In this document: one piece after another, positions 11,096-23,215 of the stretch
Layout of the letters: every line of letters starts with the position of its first letter
Numbering within the stretch: the first letter of the stretch is position 1
Origin: Trichobilharzia regenti
Lineage: Eukaryota > Platyhelminthes > Trematoda > Strigeidida > Schistosomatidae
Assembly (NCBI GenBank): GCA_944472135.2
Contig: OX235263.1
Span: 88,754,721 to 88,818,720, forward strand
Direction of reading: 5' to 3'
Length of the DNA stretch: 64,000 nucleotides
Position numbers and translations under genes: made by a program
The notes under the pieces: model-generated
Database searches by the model: none
Told to the model about the DNA's origin: nothing
The model's input: only the letters and a program-made list of their open reading frames with translations

Positions 11096-12215
11096 TATTA
11101 TTGTTTTCTTTAGTTCCTAGAGGAACATAAGGATTCAGCCACCCACGTATCCACTGCGTTCGGTTCTCCACCAACGTTTTACCCTGCATCCACGTCTGCC
11201 CACATGCTTTCATCTCCTCTTCACATCACCCACTCCTCCATGTCACCCCACCCTCGCACCGCCGACCAATTCGCCGCTTCCCTGATAGGTTCAGCTCGAG
11301 CGATGGCCAGGCGTGTGATATCACTCACTTGGTGGTGGTTTGTTTTCTCAGAGTATGGCCACCAATCCAACTCCATTTCTTCCTGCATATTTCTTGCACA
11401 ATTGGTTCCTCCTGGGTTGGTTTGTTCATTGTCAGAGATCCCTCTCTGTTGCTGATCTTATCTAGCTAGCCATCTGATTTTGAGCGAAGTATTGAGCGAA
11501 GACAGCTGATGATGAAGGTCTGTAGTTTGTTCGAAGTGCCCTTCATGACACGACGCGGCGTGGCGCCAAGTCTCTGACACGCATAGCAAGTAGCACTGAC
11601 TTCAAATTCGGATCTTATTTCGCATGCTGAGTGCTGTTGTCCTCCACACAGACTCAGTGAGAGTAATGAAAGCTTGTCTTGCTTTCCCGACTCTAGCTTT
11701 GATATCCTCATCAGTTCCGCCTGTTGTTGAAACGATGCTTCCAGGTAAGTTGTTAGGTGAAGGAGGTTGTTTCTTCCAGGTTCCTCCCATTTATGCTGAT
11801 TGTTGTCTGTCGTTCTTGCTGTTACTGTTGGTCAGGAGTCTTCATCACCTCTGTTTTATCTATGTTTACCTGAAGTCCTACCTTGGATGCTTCTTCTGCC
11901 AGCTTGTTGCTTTTCACTTACATATCTTCCAGTTTGTGGGAAATCAGACATATGTCATCATCGACGAAATCCAGATCCTCCAAGTTTTCTGTGTGGTTTC
12001 ATTTTATGCCTGTCTCCTCATTGCCCGGCCGGCTATCTGTCTGTCGCATTATCCAGTCCACCGCAATCAAGAAATTAATCATTGAAGTTAGTAGGCAGCT
12101 AGCCGGCCTTGTCTTACTCCTGTCTTCACTTCTTCGAAGGATTCCGTGGGTTTTCCGTTGTGGATTACTTGGCATACAGTGTTGTCGTACAACTGTTGGA
12201 TGAGATGTATAGTGG
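11096..12215 (-). mobile_element. RTE LINE fragment (RT C-terminal half)
   Basis: Minus strand. The 3' end at 11096-11140 shows the (AAT)n tail and the 'gttcctagaggaac' hairpin. Upstream in the element come the thumb region (GSIVSTTGGTDEDIKARVGKA), the region around the FADD box, and finally the 'QLYDNTVCQVIHNG' region near 12180, where it is 5'-truncated. Frameshifts throughout. Confidence 0.8.
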
Positions 12216-13479
12216 TTGGCGGCAAACTGGCCAATTTGATTCCGTTCAAGTGGTTGAATAGGCAACTGGTTCGATTCGTAAGCTAAAGATTCACGCTACG
12301 CACTGCTCAGGTTCCCTAAACTGTTCTTATTTCGCTATAACTGATGTACATTCGTGATGGATGTAATTTATCCCTGACATCAAATCAAATCTCGACAATC
12401 CACACGTACACACACACATGCATACACACATTTCTCACCATAGGAATTTTCCATCTGTGTATAATGCAGTAGGAGAAGGAGAAAAAAGACAAGCGAAGAA
12501 AAACCACAGCTAAAATTGTTCCCTTTTGAAGAATTCTTCACTTATTATTCCCTTCAATATTCCATATTACACCTTCTAAATTAATTTCGATACACTAAAA
12601 GAAGAAAGAAAAAGAATAATAATAATACACAGAGGAAGAAGAAGTCCCTAAAACATGAATTTCCGGACATACATAAATTAATCATTGAATGTAAGAAAAT
12701 GATCCCTAATCAATAAACCTGATTGTCTCCCGGTGGACGATAATGATCATCACATGCTTATAGTAATAATAATATTAATAATAGTAATAATGTCTTATCC
12801 TAGTTTATATCGATTGAATTTGACCTTGAAAATGACCCAATGAATTGATTTGTCTTTGAATTGCCTATTGGTGGAAGCAGCTACAGCGCGCACAACTTAT
12901 TCCTGTGTTTTGTGTGTGTGTGTGTGTGTATGTGTGTGTAGGTGTCTGGACGCGTACTACGCGTGTGTATTTGCTTGTGTGGGGGAGATAATGAATTATC
13001 GATTTAAGCATCAGTCATGTGTTTCCTGCAAGCAAGCATAAATATCTCTGGGTAAAACAAAAACAACAACTAGCCATTTTACCACCTACCGCCTGCCACC
13101 AGTGAGATAAAATTTAGAAAAGCAAAATTTTACCATCCACTTTTACTTCATCGTTTTGCATTACTTTGGGAATCTGTAGGTGAATTATTATTACAGAATT
13201 CGGAGTGAACTTTCAACTGTGTGTTGTACACATTTGTGAGTGTGTGTGTGTGTATGTGCAGGTATAAATGTATGTGAGAATGTGTTCGCCTTTCCTTCCG
13301 TTTTCCTTATCATTGTGATTATTTACAAACTGGCACCTGTGTGTGTGGTAGTTGACTTGTAAAGATTCATCCAAAGTTCGTTGTAATAATAATAATAATA
13401 TTGTTCGTTAATTACGAATTTAGTGAATGGTATCTTCTTCACTCACTTATAGATTGGTTTTCAGACTTTTACCTGACAC
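12216..13479. other. Non-coding interval with simple repeats
   Basis: AT-rich, no gene recognised. GT microsatellite at about 12908-12942, another at 13236-13255, (AAT)n near 13385-13402, (AAG)n-rich tracts near 12595-12640. Confidence 0.6.
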
Positions 13480-13631
13480 AAAGAGTGTACAATGTAGGAA
13501 GGGTGGATATCAGGCGAATACTTGTGTAACGGTTAAATTAATCAGGAAATATGTGGGAAAATGTAAAACTAAAATTAATAATAATAGTAGTAGTGATAGT
13601 GATAATAATAATAATAATTATTATTGATGAA

Positions 13632-14571
13632 CATAGAAGTCCTGGATTTCGCGTGTGGATGATTTATGTTTGATGTCGCACAAAATCGAAGACTTACAAG
13701 CGAAAACCGACCGACAAACTGGTCGAAGAAGCAACCAGCGAAGACGGGACTCCAGGTGAGCATAGACAAGACGGAGGTTGTGAAAATAACCAGCCAACCA
13801 ACCAACCAACAAAACAACAGCAACATCCAGCAACAATCACCATCAACGGGAGGGATTTGAAAGAGGTTACTTCACTCCATTCACTTGTCATCTAGGGAGC
13901 ATTGTCTCTCAACTACAGAAGCAGGAATGGACGAGGATGTCAAATCGAGCGAGACTCGGGTGGGGAGGGGGGCGAGAAACACACAGATTCATCAACCTGA
14001 AACCAATCTGGAAATCTTCGTCACTCAACTCAGTATCAACATCTAAATTCGGATTTTCAAGAAAAACAACGTCAAGTCAGTCAGTCTTCTATACGGATGA
14101 GAAACTTGGTGAGTGGGTCACAAAGAATATTTCCAACAGTCTGTTGCACACCTTTATCAACAACAACTGTCTTCGCTGGATCTATACTGAAGATGAATCA
14201 GATGGCCGGGCCGGAAACAATCACCAACAAGAAACTATGGGAACAAACAAGCGAAACAAGAACCAATCGCTCAACCAACAAATATACGGGAGAAAGTGGA
14301 GATTGATTGGACACTCGTGGCTGAGGAGGCCGCCGGGTGACATCGCGCCGGCGTCAGGCCATTGCTCGAGTGGAACCCGAAAGAGGAGCGGAGAGTGGAT
14401 CGTCGGTACAAGGGTGACATGGAGGAGGTCGTGTGAAGAGGAGTTGAAACAGTATGGACTAACTAACATAGATTGAGGTGAAAAGTGCAGCAGAAGACAG
14501 TCGCAAGTGGAGACGTGCAGTTGGAGCCCTATGTTCCACTAGGAACCCAAGGGAACCATAATAATAATATA
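13632..14571 (+). mobile_element. RTE LINE insertion, 5'-truncated, 12-bp TSD
   Basis: Flanked by the exact direct repeat ATTATTGATGAA (13620-13631 and 14572-14583). It contains the C-terminal RT part (TDRQ.., GTRVTWRRSCEEELKQYG) and the 3' tail 'ccctatgttccactaggaac' with (AAT)n. Truncated well after the RT catalytic box. Close inverted relative of 1337-2217. Confidence 0.9.
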
Positions 14572-16191
14572 ATTATTGATGAAGACATTCATGTCAAACT
14601 GGCACGGAATAATGACAACACACACACAACTATAGGCAGTTTAAATCACCATCAGAAGTACTTCGTTAGAAAGAAAGAACCTCGGAAAGCTTACGGAGAA
14701 TTCTTTAGAATGTATTATTATATTATTATTATTTCCTGAGTTATGAGTGGAACATAAGGCTTCACCAATACATACCCACTTTCTTTTATTTTCTGCCGTC
14801 CTCTTCAGCTGGCCAAGTTCACGATTGACCAAACTCTGTCATCTCTCCCTGCCCACACACCATCTTCTCCATGTCAACCTCGCATTGACGACTCACTTAT
14901 CGCTTCGCATTGGGATTCCACCTGAGCAATCGCCTTGAGTGAGATGTCATTCGACTGCCTTCTTCTCGATGTATGCCCTATCCGTCTACATTTTTTCCTG
15001 CATATTTGTTGAGCGATCGGCTCTCGTTTGTTGATTTGTTCCCAGACATAGTTTCTTGTTACTAATTCTTTCTGTCTGGCCATTTGATCTCCAGTACGAG
15101 GCGAGCCAGTGACGTGGGTAGGCAGCTTTCGATGAAAGTCTGCAAAAAGCTGTTGGATATCCTCTTCGTGACACGCTGGCCTAGTTTCTCTTCCGTATAG
15201 AAGAACCTACTTCCCATTTGTGCTGAAAATACGACTTTTGTTCCTTATGATGAGTGTAGAGGATTTTCAAACTGATTTCAGGTTGATGAAGACGCGTTTC
15301 GCCTTTCCGACTCTGACTTTGACATCTTCATGCGTTCCACTGTCTTGTAGTTGAGACGGTGCTTCCCAGATACGTGAAGGAAGCAACCTGTGTTAAGTCT
15401 CTTCCGTTGATAGTGATTGGTATTGGTTGTTGTGGTTGCTACTGCTGTTTGGTTGGTTGATTTGGTTATCTTCATCACTTCCGTCTTCTCTGTGTTCACC
15501 TGCAGTTCTGTCTTTGCAACCTACCTCTTCTGCTAGTTTGTTGGTTTCCGCCTGTCTGCAAGTCTTCGAGTTCGTGTGACATTAGACATATATCATCCAC
15601 GTGAGAAATTCAAATCTTTTTAGAGTCTTCTTATCGGTCATCCAGAGTATTCCTGTCTCCTCGCTTCCCACAGTGTAACGCATAATCCAGTCCAATAGAC
15701 AATAGACAGCCAGCCCTGTTTTACTCCTGTACCCACTTAGAACACCTCGTTGAGTTTTCCTTTGTGGATCACTGGACGCGTGGCATTGTCATAAAGCCAG
15801 TCAGCTGTTGATTGAGGTTGACAAAGAGTTGAGTATTGTATGCCATAGTGTTGAAGCAGTTTTTGAATTACTTCTGGTTCAACGCTGCACTATCTAAGGC
15901 CTTTTCGAATTCGATGAAGTTGAGGCAGAAAGCAAGGTTTGACTGAAATTCTATATTTTGTTCTGTGATGACGATGCGCAGAGTTGCAATTTGATCTGGA
16001 CATGACTAGCCTTTCCCGTATCCAGCATGTTCTGATGGGTGGCGGAGTTCTGTATCCAGTGCATCTTGTATTCTCTCCAAGATGATTCGACTTAGTATTT
16101 TACTTGGCGTGGAAAAGAGCATTACTCGACGCCAGTTCTTGCACGGGCCTAAGTCGCCTTTTTCTGGCAGTTTGACGATGTAGCCCTTCTT

Positions 16192-16557
16192 TCAATCATC
16201 AGGCACCTTTCCTTCTTTCGAAATGTTCCGCAGTAATGGAGTGAGGACATTTACTGCAATCTCTGAGGTCGTCTTCAGTGCTTCGAGAGGAATACCGTCT
16301 GGTCCTACTGCCTTCCCGGACTTCAGTAGCTTGATTACATTCAAAATTTCTTCTTTCGTTGGAGGAGTGGTGTTCACTGGCAGGCAGTTTCGTGCGTGGT
16401 GTTGGTGGTGCTGTATTTCTAGACAAGCTGCCGGTGGTAGTCGATTCAGGAGCCCTTTGAAGTGATCAGCCCATTGTTTGATTTGTTTCTCCTCCTCGGT
16501 GATCAGGTTCCCTTGAGCAGATTTTATTAGTTTCACCACCTGGGTTGATCTCTTCAC
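16192..16557 (-). pseudogene. RTE reverse transcriptase N-terminal fragment
   Basis: 121 open codons on the minus strand: KRSTQVVKLIKSAQG, EEKQIKQWADHFKGLLNR and AVGPDGIPLEALK align with the region joining endonuclease and RT in the 6.6-kb RTE (KRSTQIKPIKDDNG, EQRKHWVEHFKRLLNR, AAGPDGIPAEALK). It is cut on its N-terminal side by the LTR insertion. Confidence 0.85.
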
Positions 16558-16664
16558 GGACAGAGACCTGGTTATCTGATATAGTGTCCTGATGTCTCTT
16601 TTTTCTGCAGCCTGCCTGTTCTGCTTCAGTTGACAATGTGTTGTAGAATTGTTATTTGTCTTTC

Positions 16665-17163
16665 TGTTATGTACTCGTCGCTAAATTATTATTGCTATGT
16701 ACTGGTCGAGAATTGAATAGTCCTGACGCAAGAAGGCGGAAATCAGAAGACCACTAGGTTTGCGATGATACTTCTATTTTCCAAACACAAGGAGAAGCAA
16801 TAAGTGGTATCACACCAAAGTAAGTAGTCACACAAGATTGTGTGAGCGAAATATATATGAATGTCCAGACAAGTGTGTGAACAAATCAATAGACAGTCTT
16901 AACATGAATGGCTAATTATAATGAAGTATCGATCCATATATACATAGCAAAATATAGCAGACATGTCAACAACCACACATATAATATGGATATATGTCAC
17001 CAAGCAACGGACTGTCAACAAACACTCATATTATATATAATATAAGGGGAATATACATTGTTAAAGGAGACAGGTTCATCAAAGTGAAATAGTCACAGAC
17101 TAAGCGAGCAAACAGAAAGAGAGACCACCATACACACACATATATATATATGGATACATATCA
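16665..17163. mobile_element. Solo LTR (499 bp, 5-bp TSD)
   Basis: A block starting TGTTATGTAC and ending ATACATATCA interrupts the RTE reading. Its ends are TG...CA with short imperfect inverted termini, and CTTTC flanks it on both sides (16660-16664 and 17164-17168). A 5-bp duplication fits Gypsy- or BEL-type LTR elements, both known in schistosomes. No internal gag-pol, so it is probably the product of LTR-LTR recombination. Confidence 0.8.
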
Positions 17164-19206
17164 CTTTCCTAGCACTCTCCTCCACTTCTTTATTCAGTGC
17201 ACTTAACCCAGTTTCTCCTTTTGTTGCTCATCTTTGCATTGAGTCGTCTTCTCTTTCACCATCCTCCTCTCCTCGATTAGCTTCCAGCTAGGTGTCCGTT
17301 GAGAGCCATTCCTAGTCTTGTCTCTTCTTTCTTCTTAGATTAGTTATACATGCTTCCTTGAACATCACCTTCAAAGAGTTACTTCGAATGTTGTTCCACA
17401 CAGGTTTACTCATTGATACCATTTAGTGTCTCTGACCTTGCACCGATCTGATCTGTAGTGAAGGCATCCCTTGTAGTTTTGCCATTCAGTTTCTGAATGT
17501 CAAACTTGGATTGTGGCCTGTCTCCAGTTGTTCTGAAGGATTTCAGCTCCAACTTGAAGGTTCCTTGCAGTAGATGATGGTCTGAGAACACACCTACTGC
17601 CCTTCTTGACTCTGTATACAGCAGACTGCATCTCTACCTCCTTAAGAAACATTAATATAAAATCTATCTGGTCGGTGGTGTATGTCCATCAGGCGAAATC
17701 AATTTTGCTATGCGTATATGCGTGTGCTTGTACACGTTGCCTTCGATCATCAAATCATTGAAAGCTCAAAATTCAGCGAATAATTCTCCGTTTACATTCA
17801 TTTTAACAGTCAAGCATCTCTCGACCCATGATGAGTTCTCTTCCTGTATTATCTGTTCCCAGTTTAACTGCCACTCATGTCGCCCATGAGAATTCTGATG
17901 TCAACATTAGTTGTGTTGTCCATTATTGCTTGTAGTTGTCTATAAAAATCTTCCTTCTTCTCTTGTTCCGCATTGTTTGTAGTCCTGTGCATAGCATTGC
18001 ATAGTTGGATCTTGCTGTCATGATCCTGCAGGATGGAATTGGATCCCATTACATTAGGGCTTTATCTGCTACTGGTGACACCATGATAGCTGCTTACTGC
18101 CTCACAGTGTTCATGGTTGTTGTCTGGGTAACCGGAGTAGATTACTGATTCACCTGTCGACAATATTGTCAGTCCACATCCATTCCATCTACTTTCGCTG
18201 ATACACAATACTTCTAAGCCATATCTTCGCATCTCTTTGGCTACCTGGTCAGTCTTCCCAGTCTCGTACGCTTTACGGACATCTCAGTTACCCATTCTAA
18301 CTCTTGCTTTCATCGAAAGAAGACACATCGACTGACTGGGTTCCTGAAGGCTTTCACTAGCCCTCGTCATTTCGCCTCTCCAATTTGACTGAAGAATAAG
18401 ATTTTTATTTGAAGCTTTTGTATTTTTAACATATTTTCTGTGTGTTGAAGTTTTTCTAGCGGTTTGAAAGATTTAGTGATGTGGGGTTGCTAGCTCCATG
18501 CCCAGTCGTCATTCTTTACCCGGGCTTGGAATCGGCTAGAAAACTAACGAGCTAGGTTAACTAGGCAAGGTTTCTTAACTATGCAGGTAGCAGTAAAAAA
18601 GGGGTGGCTTTCAAACCCACAAACTCCACTTGGAAACAAGCTTTGTCGGTTGAACGATCAATCCTGTAGAGCCAATTAAGCAAAACAATTTAGTTTATCT
18701 AACACCCTGCCTACGCTGATCGTCAGGTCAAATAGACAAAGTTCATAATAGTAGTAGTCAGTCAACCAAACTAGCAGAGCACAAAATCCTCTCAGCAAAA
18801 TCAAGATTAGTTGACCCCAAAAATAAGATAAGAAATCTGGAGAATAGTGCAGCTAAAGCACTACACCACATGAAATCACACAAAACTATACAATAGGACC
18901 AGTGGGAGAAAATAACAGTTTCGAAATCGAATACAACTAGTTAACAGGGATGAGAGAAAGATTGACAACTGAAGCTTTATGCATCGAGTCAGTTGAATAG
19001 AATACCTGTAGTGGGAATGATTGAAGACGTGTCGACGCGGACATGTGGAAGATTCTACTACTGCGACAAATAGAAGGGAATAAAGGAAAATACAAAACTC
19101 AAGTTTGGAAGTTGTGTCAAATATTGTCAAAATCACTTTTAAGGCCTAAATCTTGTTTTGATTTTCTTAACACGCTGGGATTAATTTAAATAATTTATAA
19201 TGTATG

Positions 19207-19261
19207 TGTTGATTTCCTTAATAAACGATCTGTTGCCTGGCCCTTGTCTTCTGTTGTTACA
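19207..19261. repeat. 55-bp repeat shared with 1208-1262
   Basis: Identical over 55 bases to 1208-1262 in the same orientation; the flanks do not match. Sits between a plus-strand and a minus-strand PLE-2 end. Confidence 0.8.
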
Positions 19262-19264
19262 GTA

Positions 19265-19640
19265 GTATTCTCCGTATTTCCGGAATGAGTGATGAGCCAG
19301 GATTCAGTAAACAACCTCTCTCTCTCCACCTACCTAGATTACTTTTTAGAATTTTAACCCTCTCCCACACACACCATTATGTGGTTGTGTGCTAGTGCAT
19401 GCAGTGCGATTGCTGAGCTTTTTTCTGAATTACTCATCTTCTCGGGGTCAGCCATTCTTGCACCAGCTAAATTCTAATGTTCCGACAATCTTACTGCCCC
19501 CGACCTACTACTTTGACCTATGTAGTTGACTTCACTCACAGCCATTGCAAGGTATTTTGTAAATTATATCATTTTGTTTAATTGGGTCCACCGGATCTTT
19601 TAGCCTACACAGCTAGTCTCGGAAATATGGAGAATGCTAC
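19265..19640 (-). mobile_element. PLE-2 3' fragment
   Basis: Minus-strand match to the endonuclease-side end of PLE-2; the same segment order is seen at 38885-39190. Highly decayed. Confidence 0.55.
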
Positions 19641-20124
19641 TACCAATCAAATGAAACGATGAAAAACAATGGAATTATATAAACGAAGTTAGAAAGTTGT
19701 GTGGGTACCTTGATATGATTATGAGCCGCAATAACTTGTGCTCGAAACGTCAGCAGTAAACATTACTGTATAACACTGTGAGACTTAATCAAAACACATT
19801 TTATCCGTAGTGGAATTATACTCTACCACCAAAGTGCACAAGTTCTATTCCTATACCAACGAAATCTGATCCTATCATGACCTGTCGTATCACAGGAGAC
19901 CGGCTAATTTGTCAAGGTAAAATCAATTAACATGGGATCTTGAAATAATTTCAATAAATAACAAGTGGTTTCAAATGATAGATGCCTTGCTTCCAGTCCC
20001 AGTGGGAACACAATCTTTCACAGATGATAGGTCGAAAATGGGATGAAATGTGCCTTCCACTAAGAGTCAACATGTACCAAATAGCATGATTTTCTTATCG
20101 GAATATACGGTTTGTATCAATCAA
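19641..20124. other. Interval related in inverted form to 38400-38610
   Basis: No gene. The stretch around 19690-19830 ('cttgtgctcgaaacgtcagcag') resembles the complement of 38400-38610 and may be the terminal (pLTR) region of a PLE. Confidence 0.35.
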
Positions 20125-20362
20125 CCTTGTGCGTCGGTGCCATATCGATTGAATGCTCGTTGACCATGCTTGTGACGTGGGATTCGATTCCAGACCACAG
20201 ACACACTCCTTTGCTTCATTAAACCACTAATAAGACTGGAGAAGAGTAAAGGTTAAGCATGAGGCTAGTAGCAACCTCATCCAATGAAAATAAATGGCAC
20301 TGCCTGTAGCTTGAAGCCCCCTATGTTCCACTGCGGGAATGGAAAGAAATAAAAAAAGGTAT
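20125..20362 (+). mobile_element. SINE-D copy
   Basis: tRNA-like head 'gtcggtgccatatcgattga' with box B 'gggattcgattcc', then the body 'aagcatgaggctagtagcaa' and the 3' end 'gcttgaagccccctatgttccactg' followed by an A-rich tail. Confidence 0.75.
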
Positions 20363-20705
20363 ATCAGTCAATCTTAGGGATAATTTCGACTGAATAGAAA
20401 AGTAAAACAATGGATGGATGAATGGGACGCTTTCGACAGTGAATAAAGTTTCGGAAATCATTCTAATGAGTGAAAATTAAAGATGAAGGCTGTTTATGCT
20501 CTCAGTGTAACTATTTATGGTTATCCTAGACGAAATAGGAAGTAATTCGTAAATCGAACTCGATTTTTATCAGATACTGCCTCATTTATGGAGGTATTTA
20601 CAGGATAATTATTATTTTGGGATGATTGCAAAAACTTCACTTTATTGTAATTTCCTTGAAAAATACTATGGAGGTCAGGCATAGATGCACTCCCAGAGTT
20701 AAATC

Positions 20706-21680
20706 CTAAAGTGACACTTTCATCCTAAGTTCTAGTTCTTGGTCAGAAATGAGTTCGTTTCTGACTACCTCTTTAGTCATATTTATTGGTATACGTGTAT
20801 ATAAACTGACAATGTCAAAACTAACCATTTTCTCTTCATTATCTAATTTTAAATTATCTAATCTGTGTTTTAGTTCATAAGAATTTGTTAGTCTAGATTT
20901 CGAGTGGCTTTTAGTGGGGTTTAATATCATGGCTAAATATTTAGATAATTCATAAGTAGGTGAATTTCTAAAATCAACTATAGGTCAAATAGGGTATCCT
21001 GATTTATGAACTTTAACAACACCATACATCCTACTGGGGTTATTAGTTTTGGGCACAGTGGTTAGGACTCTCGCCGACCATGCACATGGTCCGAGGTTCG
21101 AACCCCGCCGACGCACACCTGATATCTATGGTCGGCCTGCAAAATTTGGGCTACCGATATCCATGCTGAAAATTCCATACTTGTACCAAAAATACAGTGT
21201 GGAATCAAGCTGTAAATCAAAAATATACTTAGACTCACCTAGAAACGGCTTCATTTGGCGTATAAGATCCGCTGTGGATTTCTTAACCTGATTCATAACG
21301 GTGTCCAATGATTTATTAATTTCCTCATGTGGTCCTGTTTGTATGTGAGTATTCACCTTGTCCAAATAATCTGATTTGTCTAATACTTCTGTTGCATTTC
21401 CTTTGTCTGACTTTGTGATTACTACATCCTTGTTTATTCTTAGAGCTTCTATCACTGGTTTTCTTAGGTTACTCTTTCCTCGTTTTTGTAGTTTTAATGT
21501 TAGTGCATATTGTGCCCGTACTTCATCAGCCATTGTTTTGTCTATCCCACTTAGTGCTATTTCTATATTAGGGATGAAATCCTCAGGTTTCAGCTTGTCT
21601 AACGCTACATTGAAATTCAGTCCCTTTTCTAATACACTTATTTCTGTGGGACTTAATATATGTGTTGAGAGATTGCCCAC
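20706..21680 (-). pseudogene. PLE-2 reverse transcriptase, N-terminal half
   Basis: From 21680: NLSTHILSPTEISVLEKGLN, then VITKSDKGNATEVLDKSDYL, the conserved PLE segment before the RT fingers, and SLDTVMNQVKKSTADLI. After the SINE: SRMYGVVKVHKSGYPI and VDFRNSPTYELSKYL (RT1-2), then MVSFDIVSLYTRIPI (motif A with its catalytic Asp). A nonsense codon follows GYPI. PLE RTs are related to telomerase and act with a GIY-YIG nuclease. The YxDD box and endonuclease are missing here, so it is inactive. Confidence 0.85.
21042..21232 (+). mobile_element. SINE-C inserted in a PLE
   Basis: tRNA head with box A 'gcacagtggttaggactctcg' and box B 'ggttcgaaccccg', body 'gaaaattccatacttgtacc', end 'gtgtggaatcaagctg'. 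Box B is perfect. The first about 10 bases of the head are missing. Confidence 0.8.
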
Positions 21681-21849
21681 CCACTTAGTTTTATCGATCG
21701 ATAGCGAATGAAATCTATCCGATACGTTTTACCTCAATTTTATGTAGACCATGACTACACAAATCAAACATTCCCTTACTGCCAATAGTTTCGCTATCAC
21801 GAACACCAAAATATAATCCATCTAAAGAACGTTTCAGAAAATCAAAGTA

Positions 21850-23215
21850 CCTAACCGAATCACACGATTATTTTGTCAAATCATCAATCTAATTTTGTAG
21901 TGAAAATCAAAAACATTCAATTGGATGACAATTAAATAATGATGTCCTTTGATGTCACAACATTATATACTTCAATTAGTCCAAAATTGGCAACAGAAAC
22001 TATTTTATTTATTTTTTTTAAATTTTGATTTCAGCTTGATTCCATACCGTATTTTTTGGTACAGGTGTGGAATTTTCAGTATATGATATCGGTAGCCCAA
22101 ATTCTGCAGGACGACCATGGATACCAGGTGTGCGTCGGCAGGGGATCGAACTCCGGACTATGTGCATGGTCGGCGAGTGTCCTAACCACTGTCCCACCAA
22201 CTCACACTGACGCATAATTACTCTATAGTGATGAAACCATAAAAACGCAATGTACAACTTGGATGGAACTCATAGAGTTATGTCTTATAACACACTTTCA
22301 ACTCAATAATCAACTATACGAACAGACAGACGGAACATCAATAGCACCGCCCATATCAAGAATAATAGTTGAGGCCATATTGCAAAGATTAGAATTAATA
22401 GCTCTACCTACCTATAATCAAACCAAAACTTCGGGTACGTTACGTCGATGATACATTTGTAATAATTAAAAGAAATGTGAATTGGAATATACCCGTAAAT
22501 TAATAAACAACATATTTGAAGACATTAAATTCACCACGAGAGAAGACCAATTCGACAAAAAATTCCATTCTTAGATGTCTTAACCAGGATAACTAACACA
22601 GAAAATTTAGAAACACAAATATATAGAAAATCAGCACACATAAACCAAATACTCGACTATAGTAGCAATAACCCAGTTACCTACAAAAGAAACTGTGTGC
22701 ACACATTGTTTAAAAGAGTTCAAACATGCACACTGTAGCACTTCGGTGTTGAAGAGAGTGGGAGAAAAGTACCTGCTAACTGTCTTCAAAAAGAATGCAT
22801 ATCCTCACAATTTCATCAAAAAATGTGTATAAAACCGAGTCATAACATCAACAGGAAACCATCATTACCAAAGACAACAAGAAAATTCATCCGACCACAT
22901 ATAAAAAAATATCTCTGGAAAAACAGCTGGAATATTAAGACCGTTTGAAACAGACATAGCATTCAAACCAACCAGTCAGCCAGCCAGCCATCACAATCAC
23001 TTCACTCGATGTTTTGCAAACCAAAAGATCCGACAGGAAAAGGAGATCAGATGAATACCATTTACGTAATACACTGCATGCATGAACTGCAATAAACATT
23101 ACATCATTGGTGAAAGTTGGCATCCACTTTGAATCTGAATTCAAAAGCACAAAATGAGCATAATAAAGACACAATATATGTATTCCTTCATATGGGGGCC
23201 CTAAAAGCATGGTTA
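21850..23215 (+). mobile_element. PLE-3, unit 1 of the array (interrupted by SINE-C)
   Basis: Plus-strand PLE of a third family. MMSFDVTTLYTSISPKLATE (RT motif A) is near 21932-22000. After the SINE-C insertion it continues with ELCLITHFQLNNQLYEQTDG and RYVDDTFVIIKRN (catalytic YVDD) near 22430-22480, a decayed connector, then IYVIHC and HYIIGES (GIY-YIG core) near 23060-23110. Frameshifts and stops separate these. Repeated in units 2 and 3 from the SINE onward. Confidence 0.8.
22020..22215 (-). mobile_element. SINE-C, left border of the tandem array
   Basis: Minus-strand SINE-C with the 'ggtacaggtgtggaattttc' body and tRNA head 'gatcgaactccggactatg ... gtgtcctaaccactgtccc'. Its head half is what reappears at the two internal unit junctions. 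Confidence 0.8.

Larger units (their letters stand above)
14713..18571 (-). mobile_element. RTE LINE insertion, near full length
   Basis: Minus-strand RTE from the 3' tail (about 14715, 'gttatgagtggaacataagg') to the 5' UTR (18571). Endonuclease pieces lie at 17860-18310 (ILMGDM, ISESRWNGCG, VIYSGYPDNN) and 17570 (SDHHLLQG). RT pieces lie at 16192-16557 (AVGPDGIPLEALK) and 15240-16100. Diverged target-site repeats derived from a PLE-2 'ttcttaac' stretch lie at 14701-14712 and 18572-18583. Many stops and frameshifts. Interrupted by the solo LTR at 16665-17163. Confidence 0.85.
13480..19145 (+). mobile_element. PLE-2 copy split by nested insertions
   Basis: Three pieces read in order as one PLE-2. 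13480-13631 encodes a basic linker (LIRKYVGKCK, then an Asn/Ser run). 14572-14712 continues with IDEDIHVKLARNND and the decayed 'EGTSESLRRIL' motif. 18572-19145 holds the Cys/Lys-rich connector and the GIY-YIG/3' end. The same order is continuous on the minus strand of 60450-59200. The gaps are two RTE insertions. Confidence 0.8.
20640..21725 (-). mobile_element. PLE-2, N-terminal region and RT motifs 1-3
   Basis: Minus strand, interrupted by SINE-C at 21042-21232. The 5' part (21680-21233) encodes the PLE pre-RT region and the downstream part (21040-20706) the first RT motifs. The element stops before the YxDD box. Confidence 0.85.
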
